Assembly (NCBI GenBank): GCA_014526335.1
Contig: JACTAT010000133.1
Location: 348,856 to 412,855 of the forward strand
DNA from: Chrysaora quinquecirrha
Lineage: Eukaryota > Cnidaria > Scyphozoa > Semaeostomeae > Pelagiidae
Direction of reading: 5' to 3'
Length of the DNA stretch: 64,000 nucleotides
Part shown: in pieces, positions 1-12,000 of the stretch
Position numbering within the stretch: position 1 is the stretch's first letter
How the letters are laid out: each line of letters opens with the position of its first letter
Made by a program: the position numbers and the translations under genes
The notes under the pieces: model-generated
What the model was told of the DNA's origin: nothing
The model's database searches: none
Seen by the model: the letters and a program-made list of their open reading frames with translations, nothing else

Positions 1-92
1 ACTCTGCGGGTCGCAGCTCGAGGATCGCGAATTACACGAGCAAAGTTTACAATCAGTGTAAGAGCCATTACCAGGTAGATTCCTTGTATAAC
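1..92 (-). CDS. Laminin exon 11: LE segment, cut by the window edge
   Basis: The frame continues from exon 10 as [18 protein letters not shown] and then [12 protein letters not shown], the standard sequence just after an L4 domain. The AG acceptor at 94-93 is weak (TTTCAAAG) but phase and homology agree. The remaining LE repeats, coiled coil and any LG domains would lie to the left. Confidence 0.8.
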
Positions 93-3000
93 CTTTGAAA
101 TTGATGTTAAACATTAGTAGGTATTGAAATTAGGATAACCACAGTCTTGAGTACCAGTAGTTTAAGTTACTCACGAAAAGTAATCGAGAGGATTCAACGA
201 TATGGTAATAATTTTTTTTGAGACTTAAAGTGGCAAAAAATGTTTAAAAGCAGTCAATTATATGCTAACGCACAGTCTATCTTTCTTATGAACTCTTTAA
301 CTGAATCTTTTCAGGGAGACAAACTGTAAGACTTAATGCCTATTCTCTTCGTTAATTTTCCACCTGCATTTTTTGAAGACTTTGAAGAATCTAAAAACTT
401 TTGAATACGACGTAGTGATGGGCCATTATTTACCGGAAAAGCCCGCTTATTATATTAAAAGTTCAGAAATTTTAGGTTTGAACGAAGCACCAAATGGCTT
501 CGGTGTAATGGCTTCAAACACGAGTTTCGTAATCATTGAATGATAAGAAAATACCATGCCTATATAGTAATGAACTATATAATGACTATTTAGTTCGGGA
601 ATATTCCGAATTAAGACGATTTGAAAAGCCGAAAAACACGCCCTTAACCAGCAACACAGAAGGGTTGACTTAAAGATCCTAACTGTAAAAAAGACAAGAA
701 AAATTTGTCAAGATTCATTTTGTTTTTTCCTTGCATTCCTAAAGTAGCATTAAAACATGGATCGATACAATTTTTATAAAAGTAGAATATTTTATAAATT
801 CAATTTTACCTGAAGCGCACTGTTGACAAGAGCTACCAGTGAAATTAGCAGGACAACTACAACTTTCAACATAGCCTGTCACAGTTGATGCCAAGGACGA
901 ATTTGATGCTGAAGACAACTCAACATTATTGACAATAATACTGGATACATTTACAGAAGTAAACTCGATGTTCAATTCTTTGACAGAAGACAAAGTATGT
1001 TGCAGCATCCATGCAGATACTCTGTTGACTGAATAAAGTTCGTGCAGTTGAAACCGTGCAATTTGTTGAAGAGATGACGTGTTCAATGTTGACCGAAATG
1101 AAACGGTTGTGCCGTATGTTGAATGAATATTGACTGTGACATCTATTGTTATAGCTTTTGCATCAATTGGCTTACTATGAGACAGCATAACAATTAAAGA
1201 TTGCGAGTAACTTGATAATTGATTCCCAAGGTATTTTCCTGGTGCATAGAAAATAATTGCAGTGTTGTTTACAGGAACTAGTGAAACACCAGTTGATGTG
1301 TTGCTGTAATCCACTGCTAAACCGCTACGTGATCTAATCACCCAGTAGTCTGTAGTGTTAACAAAACTTGAACGAATCGATGTTGAATAGAAACTCATTG
1401 CAGAAGAGCATTGATCTGTTTTGTTGTAGCAAAAACAAGGCTGGCAGCCATACGGATTGGACTGTTGTAAATTGAAGGTGCCAGACGTGCAAGTGTTGCA
1501 TTTTGTTCCTTGAATGTTCTGTTTGCAAGAGCAATTGCCCTGAAGTAAATCACACTGAAGGTTTGTTGAGCCAGATGGGTCACATTGACAAGGTCTAAAG
1601 AAAAAAATTCATTCAAAAATTACGATCCAAAAATTAATTTATTTACTAATTACTATTCAACAAATTTGATGGTTCCGTTAAACAAAAAAATTAAAGATAG
1701 GGTGTTTCCCCTTAGGACCAAATATTTTAGGACCAGGTATTCGAAAGTTGGCTTTCATAACAGAAGTTATATAACGGCGCAAAGATAGGAGATTTTGGGA
1801 CACAAGCTATTTTTGTTAACACTCTGTGTCACAGAGAAACATTTGAACTCTGACTGAAGTTGATGTAAGTCAGCATGAGGGAGAAAACGATTGGCCAATG
1901 CTTCTGCTATTATGCAAAGAGCACTCTGACCAAATAAGATTTTGAAATAGAAGATATTTGAATGTAAAAGAAAATTGCATGCTCACGTGCAGCCATTGGA
2001 AGTGAAGTTGAAATGCAAAGGTTTACATTGATCACATTTTTGTCCCATTGTTGTATTTTTACAATGACATAATCCATTTTCACCGCAATACATTCCGATA
2101 GATCCATCCCAATTACAAGAACAGTTGCGACATCCTTGACCAGTTTGGAATCCATAGAAACTGTCTCTACACTGGCTGCAGGTACGGTTAACTACACCAG
2201 GTTTGCAGGGACACTGTCCAGATATAACATCACAGACAAGATTCTCTGAACCAAGAGTTGTACAGTTGCATGCTAGAAATAGAAGGAGAGAATACAGTCA
2301 AATACTCATATGTTGTTTACTTTATAGCTCCTTAGTTCAGAACATCCCATCTAGCCTGTAATAAAATGACCCAATTGTTAGAGCATTGGCACACAAAGCT
2401 AAAGGTCGAAAATTCAAACTCTTCTGGTTGTATCACCTGCTAGGCCCAAGTCAAACGATAAAAAATTGTTTATCAAATATTTGAAAATTAATTCGAAGCA
2501 AAATGTCATACTGTTTGGTCAAGTCATAAAACAGTGCTGCTCAAACAGTTTTTATTTTGAAGTGTTTTAAAAAATTCTGCTTATCTTATCTATACTCGTC
2601 TAACAATGCTTTGTAGCCAAAAATTCACTGTTTTTTCAATAAGTTCAAAATTGCGAGTTAAAGTGGAGAGATCTTAGGACCTATTGTCTGTTCACAATTG
2701 CTTCTGCTTGCAATTTTGAAGTTTTGTAAAACTCAATGAAGATAATACAAAAAGTGTTTTTTTTTTCTATATAAAATGATAAGCGAACATGCTGAGTCAG
2801 GATAGAAACTTAAAGCTATTTGAGTTCTTATATTTTCGAATGTTATTTTCGAACTGTAGGGTTTGCCAATCAAGAGGGATAAAATTAGTTTAGCATTGGC
2901 TCATCGAGTGGAACCGACATTCCTAAACTTTATTGAACGGTTAAAATCGGAACGTACTGGATGGAAAGTTTCTAAAATTTAACTGGCTGGGAGCACTTTT

Positions 3001-6000
3001 GGAGACCAGACAGTAAAACTCCTAGATCAAAGTTAGACGTTTGCTACAGTAAAATGATTCCTACCTGTGCAACCATTAGATGTAAAATTATAGAATCCTG
3101 GACTACATTGATCACATCTTCTACCAGTGACACCTGGCTTGCACAAGCATTGACCGCCATATTGTTCACAACTGCTGTTGCTTACAGTGCCAACTGAATT
3201 GCAGTTGCAAGCTGGTAAAAATAGAAAGGGTTTGTTACGATTCAGTCTAAAATACATTAAAATTTCACTGATCTTTTATCCCTAATCAAACACTTGTGTC
3301 TTTATATAAGGTATGCTTTTAAGGAAACGAATTACCCTACGACTTCATTATTTATAAGTGCGTGCATATTTGACCGCAATTGCATGATTTTAGAGAATTC
3401 AAATCGACGAATCCAAAGCATAAAGGTGCTTTTTCAACGATTTCAAATATGTTAATTCTATACAGCATTCCTCGATCCTTAGGCAGATTTGAACTTGGCT
3501 TCAATTAAGAATATTTTAAGAATTAAAGAATAATTTCAGGATGCAAATAAAAAATTTCTATTTTGTAGCTCGGCAACACATTCTTTACAAAAAATGTATA
3601 TCATATAGTAGTACACTGTACTAAAAACTAAAGTAAAAAATAACTATTGAAAACAAGGAAACGCTCTGTGCCATTCGTATTGAAAAAGATCTTATTGGGA
3701 ACAGAACAGGCTCACTGCGATGTATCTATAGCTATAACAGATTACGGGCAGCGCCCCTTTCCAGAGGCACTAATACTTGAGGCAAAGGGTAAGGATAACT
3801 TTAAGAACAATGTTGGTGAATGAATTAGCGACACCATTTAGAAGCTTGAATACTAAAAAAACCGTGGTCGGTCGTTATATCAGTGGTCGCTAACAAATGA
3901 GTAAAGTTTCTTGTAAAGCCCCGGCTAAACATATTGTACATGTTCACTGAACAAGTCCCAACAATGTTCAATGCGTTTGGCCACTCTTGTTAGGACCGTT
4001 TGATGTTTTTTTGAGTTATTCAGTGTTGTTCAGCAAAATTTGATCAAGAGCGAAAATGTTAGGAGAAGGATTAAAATATTATATTGCTCGATGTGTCAGT
4101 TACTTTGCAATCTCCACCAAACAAATCAACAATAAAGGCATTTGACAAAGTCTCCTTCAAATGTTCAGGGAAAAGTTCATCAGAATGTTTAATGTGTTTG
4201 GCTAACTGACGATGAGCAACAATAAACTGTTGGATTTGCTCAATGAACATTCTCAGTAGGTTTTGTCGAGGCTCAAGAAGCCTGCATTAAAATGGGAAGT
4301 AGTAAAATTAAATTCTCTCTTACCCAAAGATCCATTGAAAAGCTGTGTATTGATAGCAAACTCGATCTGTTTACACAGGTGGCTGACCTGGCTATTCATG
4401 GAAATTTCTTGACTTCCCTTCCAGCATTGAGCAGTTGCATTTTTAACTGTCTGATTAGATGACTGAAAGAATTTGGTATTTTCATAATTCCACATCCAGA
4501 CAACTGAATCTATATCTATAGTTTGATTGAAGTTGGTTGCATTCATGATTGACAGGGTAACCGAGTAATTGCCATTAGCATTGAGATCTGTTGGCAACTG
4601 TTGGTAATGTTTGTTGATGTCAGATGAGTTTGAAGGAACCAAGCTTACGTTGAAAGACATGAATTCCAAGCTAACTGAGTTGTTGTTGTAGTAGAACGTC
4701 TGCAACAGTTGAATGGGTTCCTTTACTAACAACCTATATCGAGTTACTAATGAATACCTAGGAAGGAAGGAAGAAATACTTATTTATGTTAAATACTACT
4801 AACACACTGAAATGATTAATCCGGCTTTATAATATAGCCAGTGTTTAATCCGGCTCTATAGCTCAGTGGAAACGTCGTTGGCTCTCTGATCATGCAGTCC
4901 AGGTTCGAATCCCATCTATTTTGTAATGCCACTTGTGGAAAAATCTATCCTAGTGTTCGCCATTCATGAAAAATATAGCCAGTGTTTAATATAGCCTGAT
5001 TAGATTTCCACCAATCAAATCGATTTGAATTGCTAGACTGATCAATCACAACGCAAGAAAGATGAAATTAGTTTAATTCAAACCAGTTTAACTTTCAGTG
5101 TGAAGGCGGGACAGAAAATAAGTCAAGTTTATAATGCATCGAATTTGACATGAACCATTTCGACGTGTTGTATTAGATTAGACATTTTTTATTAGACGAA
5201 TATGTTTTAAATCCAGATTAGACGGAACATCGCAACCATAAATGGATTACCTTTGGGAGAAATTATTTGACATGAAACTCCATTTCAACCTGTTTTGCAA
5301 AGATAACATGCGGCAAGAACAATAGATCTTTTGTTACAACAAACATGTAGCTAATATCTCAGTTTAGTTTTCAAGTTTGCTTCTTTGACAAGTGGGGATA
5401 TTCACCTCAATGATCTTACAAATAATAAATGCGTCTAATTATTTTAGACGCTGCTCGTATATTGCCGTGCGTCTAATTAGACTGACTGGTTGTGTAATTA
5501 GACGAAAAAAACGTCTAAAATATTAGACTCTTTAGACACTCAATGGACACGGTCCCTAAAACGTCAAACTTAATTTCACGTCAGTTGTTTTGTGTGAATA
5601 TCTCAGTTGGTTAAAACAACTCAAAAACTAATAATAATAATTTGATTAATACCTACGTAATTCACATTGCAAGTTAAGAGGGTTTAAAGTAAACCAATTC
5701 AACAAATGTTGTTATCTAAAGTTTAGAATTTTCTTATTTCGTAAATTTTTGAATTTCTTACTGATTTCTTGTATTGTCCAAGTTCTTAGCAATTAAATCA
5801 TTAAATTTAATTTCACTTACCTCTCCTTAAAAGGAGGTTGAAAATAGAATGTAACGGACGAGCTTGTTTTCATCCTCGCATATCCACGTCCAGTAAATAG
5901 AGTACCTTGACCAGTAATGTCAGAAACGACTTCATACTGTCCGATGGACGATTCTGCTTCCATGGTAAGAAAGTCTGCATCAGGGTAAAAATATCCAGGC

Positions 6001-9000
6001 ATAGGCATACTACAGGATTGTGATGTAATACCGAAACGGCAAAAGCAGTGACCTACAAAAATGAAACAATTGAAAACAATCCAACATTTTCATTCTTGCC
6101 TCACTACACACAACAAAACCCTGATTACATATGTTCGAAACATTCGTGAGTTTGTAGAGTCATTGAAATATATATATATTGCTTGAACCTATTTCCTCAA
6201 TACCAATTTTCCACCTCAGCATGAGCTTACGAATTTTAATTATTTTTCACGAGCTAACTACTTACACTCTGTATGAAATACCTATTGCAGGTTAAGTACG
6301 TTACCCGATAGATAGGTAGAAAGATTTATGATCTGATCAAGCGTTGACTAAGAAAGTGGAGTCTTGTGTAGCATCGTATATACACCCCTGGCATGAAATC
6401 TAACAAAAAGTACAAATGAAGGTATTTAAGGTTTTTTTACTGTTTTCAAGCACAAAAGAATGTTTTTTAAATAGGGTGAGACAACTAACTTCATTATATT
6501 ACCAAAAGGCTTCTAACAGCAAACAGTTAGCATATAATGTTGATAATATTGAGCATTATTTACGAGTGCTAAGAATTGTGGAAAAGGCACTCTACAACAA
6601 CTGGCATAAGCTGAAACTTTAATAAAGCATCAAACCACCATTTTTCAAAGCAATATTAAATTAATTAGTAGTGCTGGTCTTAATTCTAAAGAAAATTACA
6701 AAAGTTTTAAGATCTGATCTAAGACCTGATCAGACTCAATCACCACTTGGCCATCATCACCAAATGAAAGTACTAGACGTTTATCAGAGAACAACGCAGT
6801 GCGTGATCGTATTTATGCTACAAAATAACATTGCAAACTTTGCTCTGCTGCTCTTAAGGGACGTTGATGCATAATCACTTACCTGAAGTTTTATTGCAAA
6901 TATTGCTGTAAGCCCCTCCTTGATTACAAAAGCACGTTCTGCATTGTCCATCGGTAGAATTGGGAAAGCTGTAATACCCATCTTTACAAGACTTGCATTG
7001 CTTGCCATCAGTTGAATATTTACATCTACATTGACCACTGATTTGATCACAGACCACTGAATTGTTGAATGAACCAAACGCGGAACAATTACATGCTGAA
7101 ATATAATTGACAGTAATAATGACTAAATCAATTAGTTATCTAACAGTTTCATGTGCACCGGTGGAATCAGTTGCACTCATCTTCTTGGCTTATTTCGATC
7201 CACATTTGATATTTAAAACTATAATGCAACTCATTTTTTAGCCTATTTCAGACGCCTTATACCCTTAGTAATGGAAGAAAGAATGTTCGTAGTATGCTGT
7301 CATTACTTGCCAGGAAAGCAGTCCACGCTTACCTTGTATCCATAGGTATAGAGTAAAATGTAATAGGAGTGTATTGATTTGATATATGACCCTATTTCGT
7401 TATGAGGTGCAGTGTGTTTGTGCTTATAGTGTAGCCTCGTACTAACTCATCAGCTGATCCCCCATAAAGGCATTTCAGGGCTGAGATCAGTATGCCTCTA
7501 AAGGCAGGCATTGTTCTTGGGAATGCAGGAGACAGTGTTGTGGCGTCTGTTGTGTCGTAGTATTGTGGCATCATTTGCATAAAACATGTGATGTAGATTT
7601 CTGCTTGTCCTGTAATTGGCTACAATTTGTGTCAAGTTGAAACTAATTCATTGACGAATCTATTTGAATAAATTCACTTGTCCAGGTCTTCAAGTTCCTG
7701 TTGTTTTACTATGTCCCGAGCTCTTACTACCAAACGATTGATGATAAACACTGGAAATTCAAAGTTTTTATCTTGCATGTCTGTTTTTCTTGAAATTTCC
7801 AAAAAGTCTGCTCTCATGATCAAAAGGTTTTGGGACCGGTGGGGTATAAGAATCTAGTTTCTAGTGACACGTTAGGCCAGGTTCATTGCCAGGTATTCCG
7901 CACAGTGAGAACTAGTTGTCAAACGCAGTTCAGAATTTTTGAACAAAATTGATCTCAACTGACCTGTTAACATAAGCACTCTGGCAAGCAGTTTACAACT
8001 ACTTCTTTTTTGAAGGTTGTGGGTGCACAGTTGAAGAAAGTTAGGCATGTTCTACTTCTGCCATTAGTTGACAACTGATTTCCGTCAGTCCAAGTCGACC
8101 TGAGCGCTATTGCGATCGCAATCAACTGTATCCTATAAGTTCTGTTTAATGTTGACATGTCTAAATAAGATAGCAGTTGCAACTTACTGACGTTAGTTCT
8201 AACAATTGTAGGTCGATATAAGCATGGCTTTAAGTGCAGAATTGCAGGTTATTCAACGGATTAGACGAATAAACTATATTTCTAAATTTACCTTTGCATT
8301 CTCCAATAGGAACAACAGTTACTCCGTAAAATCCATCCTTGCACGAGTCACATTTTCTACCGCGGAAATTATCTTTGCAATGACATTGACCTATTGTCAT
8401 ATTTGTAGTTGCAACTTGCATGCATGTTCCGTTGTTTGTAATTCCAGGTGCATAACAATCACAAGCTGAAAACGAAAATGCAAAATGGAATCGTTGATAC
8501 TGCAGTCTTGTAATCAAGGAATTTTGAATCAAACTCGTTTTTCACAATTACTGTAGGGGTTGGTAATATGGAAGAAATTGTCGCGTATAGACGGGATGAG
8601 ATAACGTGGGGGGGTATTTTTGTCCCGATGATATATGAAGAAGAAATCATCCCAGAATAGCAGGACGAGGCGTTTTATCTCTTTACGCGATAAAATTTAA
8701 GTATTATTATTTAAGTATCTCATTTAAAACGCCTTGTATCATTGCCGAAGATGATCAAAACTTTTTTGTTTTTGCATCTCCACCCGTAGCCACTGTCTTA
8801 TCGGCCATCATTAAAACTTTTTATCGAAAATTCTTGGATTACGCAGTGTGTACCTAACATCTTTTGAGATCGAGGACAAAGAAGACTGTAAATGCTTGTT
8901 GTAGCTGTCAAATCAAAACCGAAACCAAAGTACAAATTAAGAAAAACTCAAACTTACGTTGCCTCTCCGTCGGAGCTATTCGATGAGGGCTTATTAGCAA

Positions 9001-12000
9001 AATGAATTCTAAGGTTTATGTTATTTAAGAGGATGGCTTATCCGGACGTTGGGTTTTCAAGGACTAAGATCGTATTCCACACAGAATTTCCCAGAGCGTT
9101 CCATGAAAACAACAAAAATTTCAGCCTAGATGTACAATGACTGCTAAAAGTCCTTGGAACACCCTCGTAGTCTTTAAAAAAAATACGACTCCTCTTCCAT
9201 TTCTTGCAGGGAAATACAGAAAATCAACCCCCTCCCCACAAACAATGTTGTTTTGCTCTTGTACAGTCTGACCAAAAACTAAGTCTCAAATTGCTTCCCG
9301 GTGACCGGGACTGAGAATTTTCGTTCGATTTCGGAGTTTTCTTTAACTGATCATTAGGTCGTAGTGATTTTATACATGAAAATAGGATGGTTAACAGTAT
9401 ACTGGAATGGATTCAACTTTACAAGGTCAATTTGATGCGAATGCATTCCGAATTCAAAAAGACAACTATCCGGATAATCGCCGACATCAATTTCTCGCGA
9501 TATTTTCGATCTCATGAAAACCAGGTTTTTATATGTAACCCTTCAAATTCGTAACATGAGTATCAATGACCATGCAAATCTATTTAAAAAATGATGACAC
9601 ATGACATTATACTACAAGCTTATTTGAAATTAAGATGTATCATTTTGAAAGCTATGAAAAATTTAAAAGGCAAATAACAACCTAAAATTATGTAAAGTTC
9701 TTTAATAACTTAGCTAATATTAAACAGTTTGTGCAAACATTCTCATTCAAATACTTACGTAAACAGATTTTCACGTTATTCAAAGGCAGGGAAACATTTC
9801 TGTAGAATTTATCTTTGCATGTGTCACACAAAAAGCCAGAAGTATTGTGATTACAGTCAGTGCAAACACCAAATCCAAGCGTTGAATTGTAAACACAGCT
9901 TTGAGCATGGTCATAACATTGACATTCTAAAAAAGGATTCAACACAATTTAAGCTCAAAACTCAGAGCTAGGACGCTACAACACAAGAAGTTCTAGTAAC
10001 CAACAGGACAGTCTAAGGAGTAAAACCCATTATGAAATATAAAACTGGTTAGCCTATATTTAAAAACAATTGGCAGCAAGTTGGGAACATTGTTATGGCA
10101 GGATTGGTATAAAAATGCCAATACGTTTCTGAAGTTTGGTTGGTTGTTAAATCTCATATAGTTTTTGAAGATTTACGGAAATTGATTAGTTCATTTTAAA
10201 TGAGCCCTTCCCCCTCCCCAAGCGGTTCTGCGTTATTGGACAATTTCCCAAACACGATTTTGGGAAACGAGAAATTTGCTCATAAAAGCGTGAATTTAAG
10301 CTTCACAGCGTGTCATGTGAAATGTCTTGGTAGTGCTCATGATTTCCCCATTTTCAATATTGGTAATGTGTTGCAGGAAAGACGGTTATATGATTCCTTT
10401 ATCCATCAAGAACCATATTGCTTTCATTTGCGCATTCAAAATTAGTAAGCCCCTAGATTTTTTTAATTTTCTGTCGTCCATGTTACAAAACAGCGGAAAC
10501 ATTTTTGGGCATAGGTACTTAAAATTTTTTCATCTGAGACTCCTCAGAGTATAAACGCCAGAAAAATACCGAAATACTTGAAAAAGGTGGAATTTATACC
10601 AAGATGTGGATCGAAATGAACCAATCAGAAAGTGAAGCTGAATTGGCATTGTGTTTAAATGCCAAATCTTCCTGCTGTATCTGGCAAGCTAATTTGTCAA
10701 TCTTCACCTAACTAAGCTTTTGAAAACACAAGCCAGCTGAACATGATATTGTTTTTTAATTCAATTTTCCACTGCTGCAGCAAAACTTGAGGGAGATACT
10801 CATTGATAGCCTCTATAGCCCTCTGTCGTACATGAAACCTGTCTCCTTTGATGCATTACTAAAAAAACTTAAAACAACAAATTAAAAAAATATATTTACT
10901 TTCACATGGATTAGGTTTATCAATGGCTTCCGCTGGTTTCCAGGCTTTATTATTATACAATGGCTTGCATCTTTCACAGCTAACACCTTCAGTTTCATGT
11001 CGGCAATCACATACTTGCTGTTGTTTAGGACCAATGCAATGAGGGGCATGTCCATTACAGTGACATCTTCCAAATATCTGCAGATCAGTTACATCATAAT
11101 AATATTGATTGAGAAAGTTCTGCTGTTGGATGACGTGATTTCCATCTGTCCAAGGATACTCCAGTCTTATGCGAATATCTGTAGCAATGACATATTGTTG
11201 GATACTAGCTTGCCAGAAGTTCTCTGTTGGAAACTGTCCCATTGGGTTGAATTTAATTTCACTTCCCTGCAAAATCAAAGAGCATTGTCTCACACAGGAA
11301 CTAGAATTTATGAAATATATTCTATAAGTAACTTTACTACAAAGCAGCTGACGCATTTTTTAATTAAATTTTTATCATCATTTCAATGTTTATAAGCTTT
11401 CCTGTAAGTTGAACTGAAAACAGACACTTGCATATGCAATTCTGGAACAAATGGCTTTATTTTAAAATCATACTTGCAGTATGTAGCCCTATTTTTCAAA
11501 CAGCATGCATTCATTTACATTGCAACTTTAACTCAAAATGCACGTGACATGGTGCTAAAAAATGCTTATATACCTTCTAGATGTTGGTTAAATACAAGAA
11601 AGATGTACATATTTTGTAGTTTGCTTGGTGGTTGTGCAAAGAAAATGAAACATGCAAAACCTTGCCCTACTTCTAACCCAAAAATTTGATAAAGTGAAAT
11701 TTTCACTTAAACCCTCACTCAATCACATCATTTTCTATTACTTATTTAAGGGTGGGGTGAGTTGACTATTAACATATTGCGTGAGTTGGACCAACACATT
11801 GGGTGACATACTTTGATAGAATTCTGACAAATCATTTTTAGAACCCCAAACAAAGTTATGCATTTCTTGTGACAACCAGACACAAAACTGCAATCTAGAC
11901 TGGGGCACAAGAAGCATAGGGGCAGTGGGGGCCCTCATAAAAATTGTGAAATTTTTTTCAGTTATTTTGCCCTGAACTCGTTACTGTTGCCCCTGCTGCC

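Noticed and set aside
4253..4323. A 42-nt intron and early stop ending the laminin gene after exon 7
   Set aside because: The long intron to exon 8 keeps phase and continues into standard LE repeats and an L4 domain. A 42-nt intron is also implausibly short.
4850..4925. A functional tRNA gene
   Set aside because: The A and B boxes are present, but the acceptor stem does not pair and the unit has a SINE tail and target duplications.
10200..11395. Plus-strand open frames overlapping laminin exon 2 and its flanks
   Set aside because: They are mirror frames of laminin or intron sequence, without motifs or splice logic.
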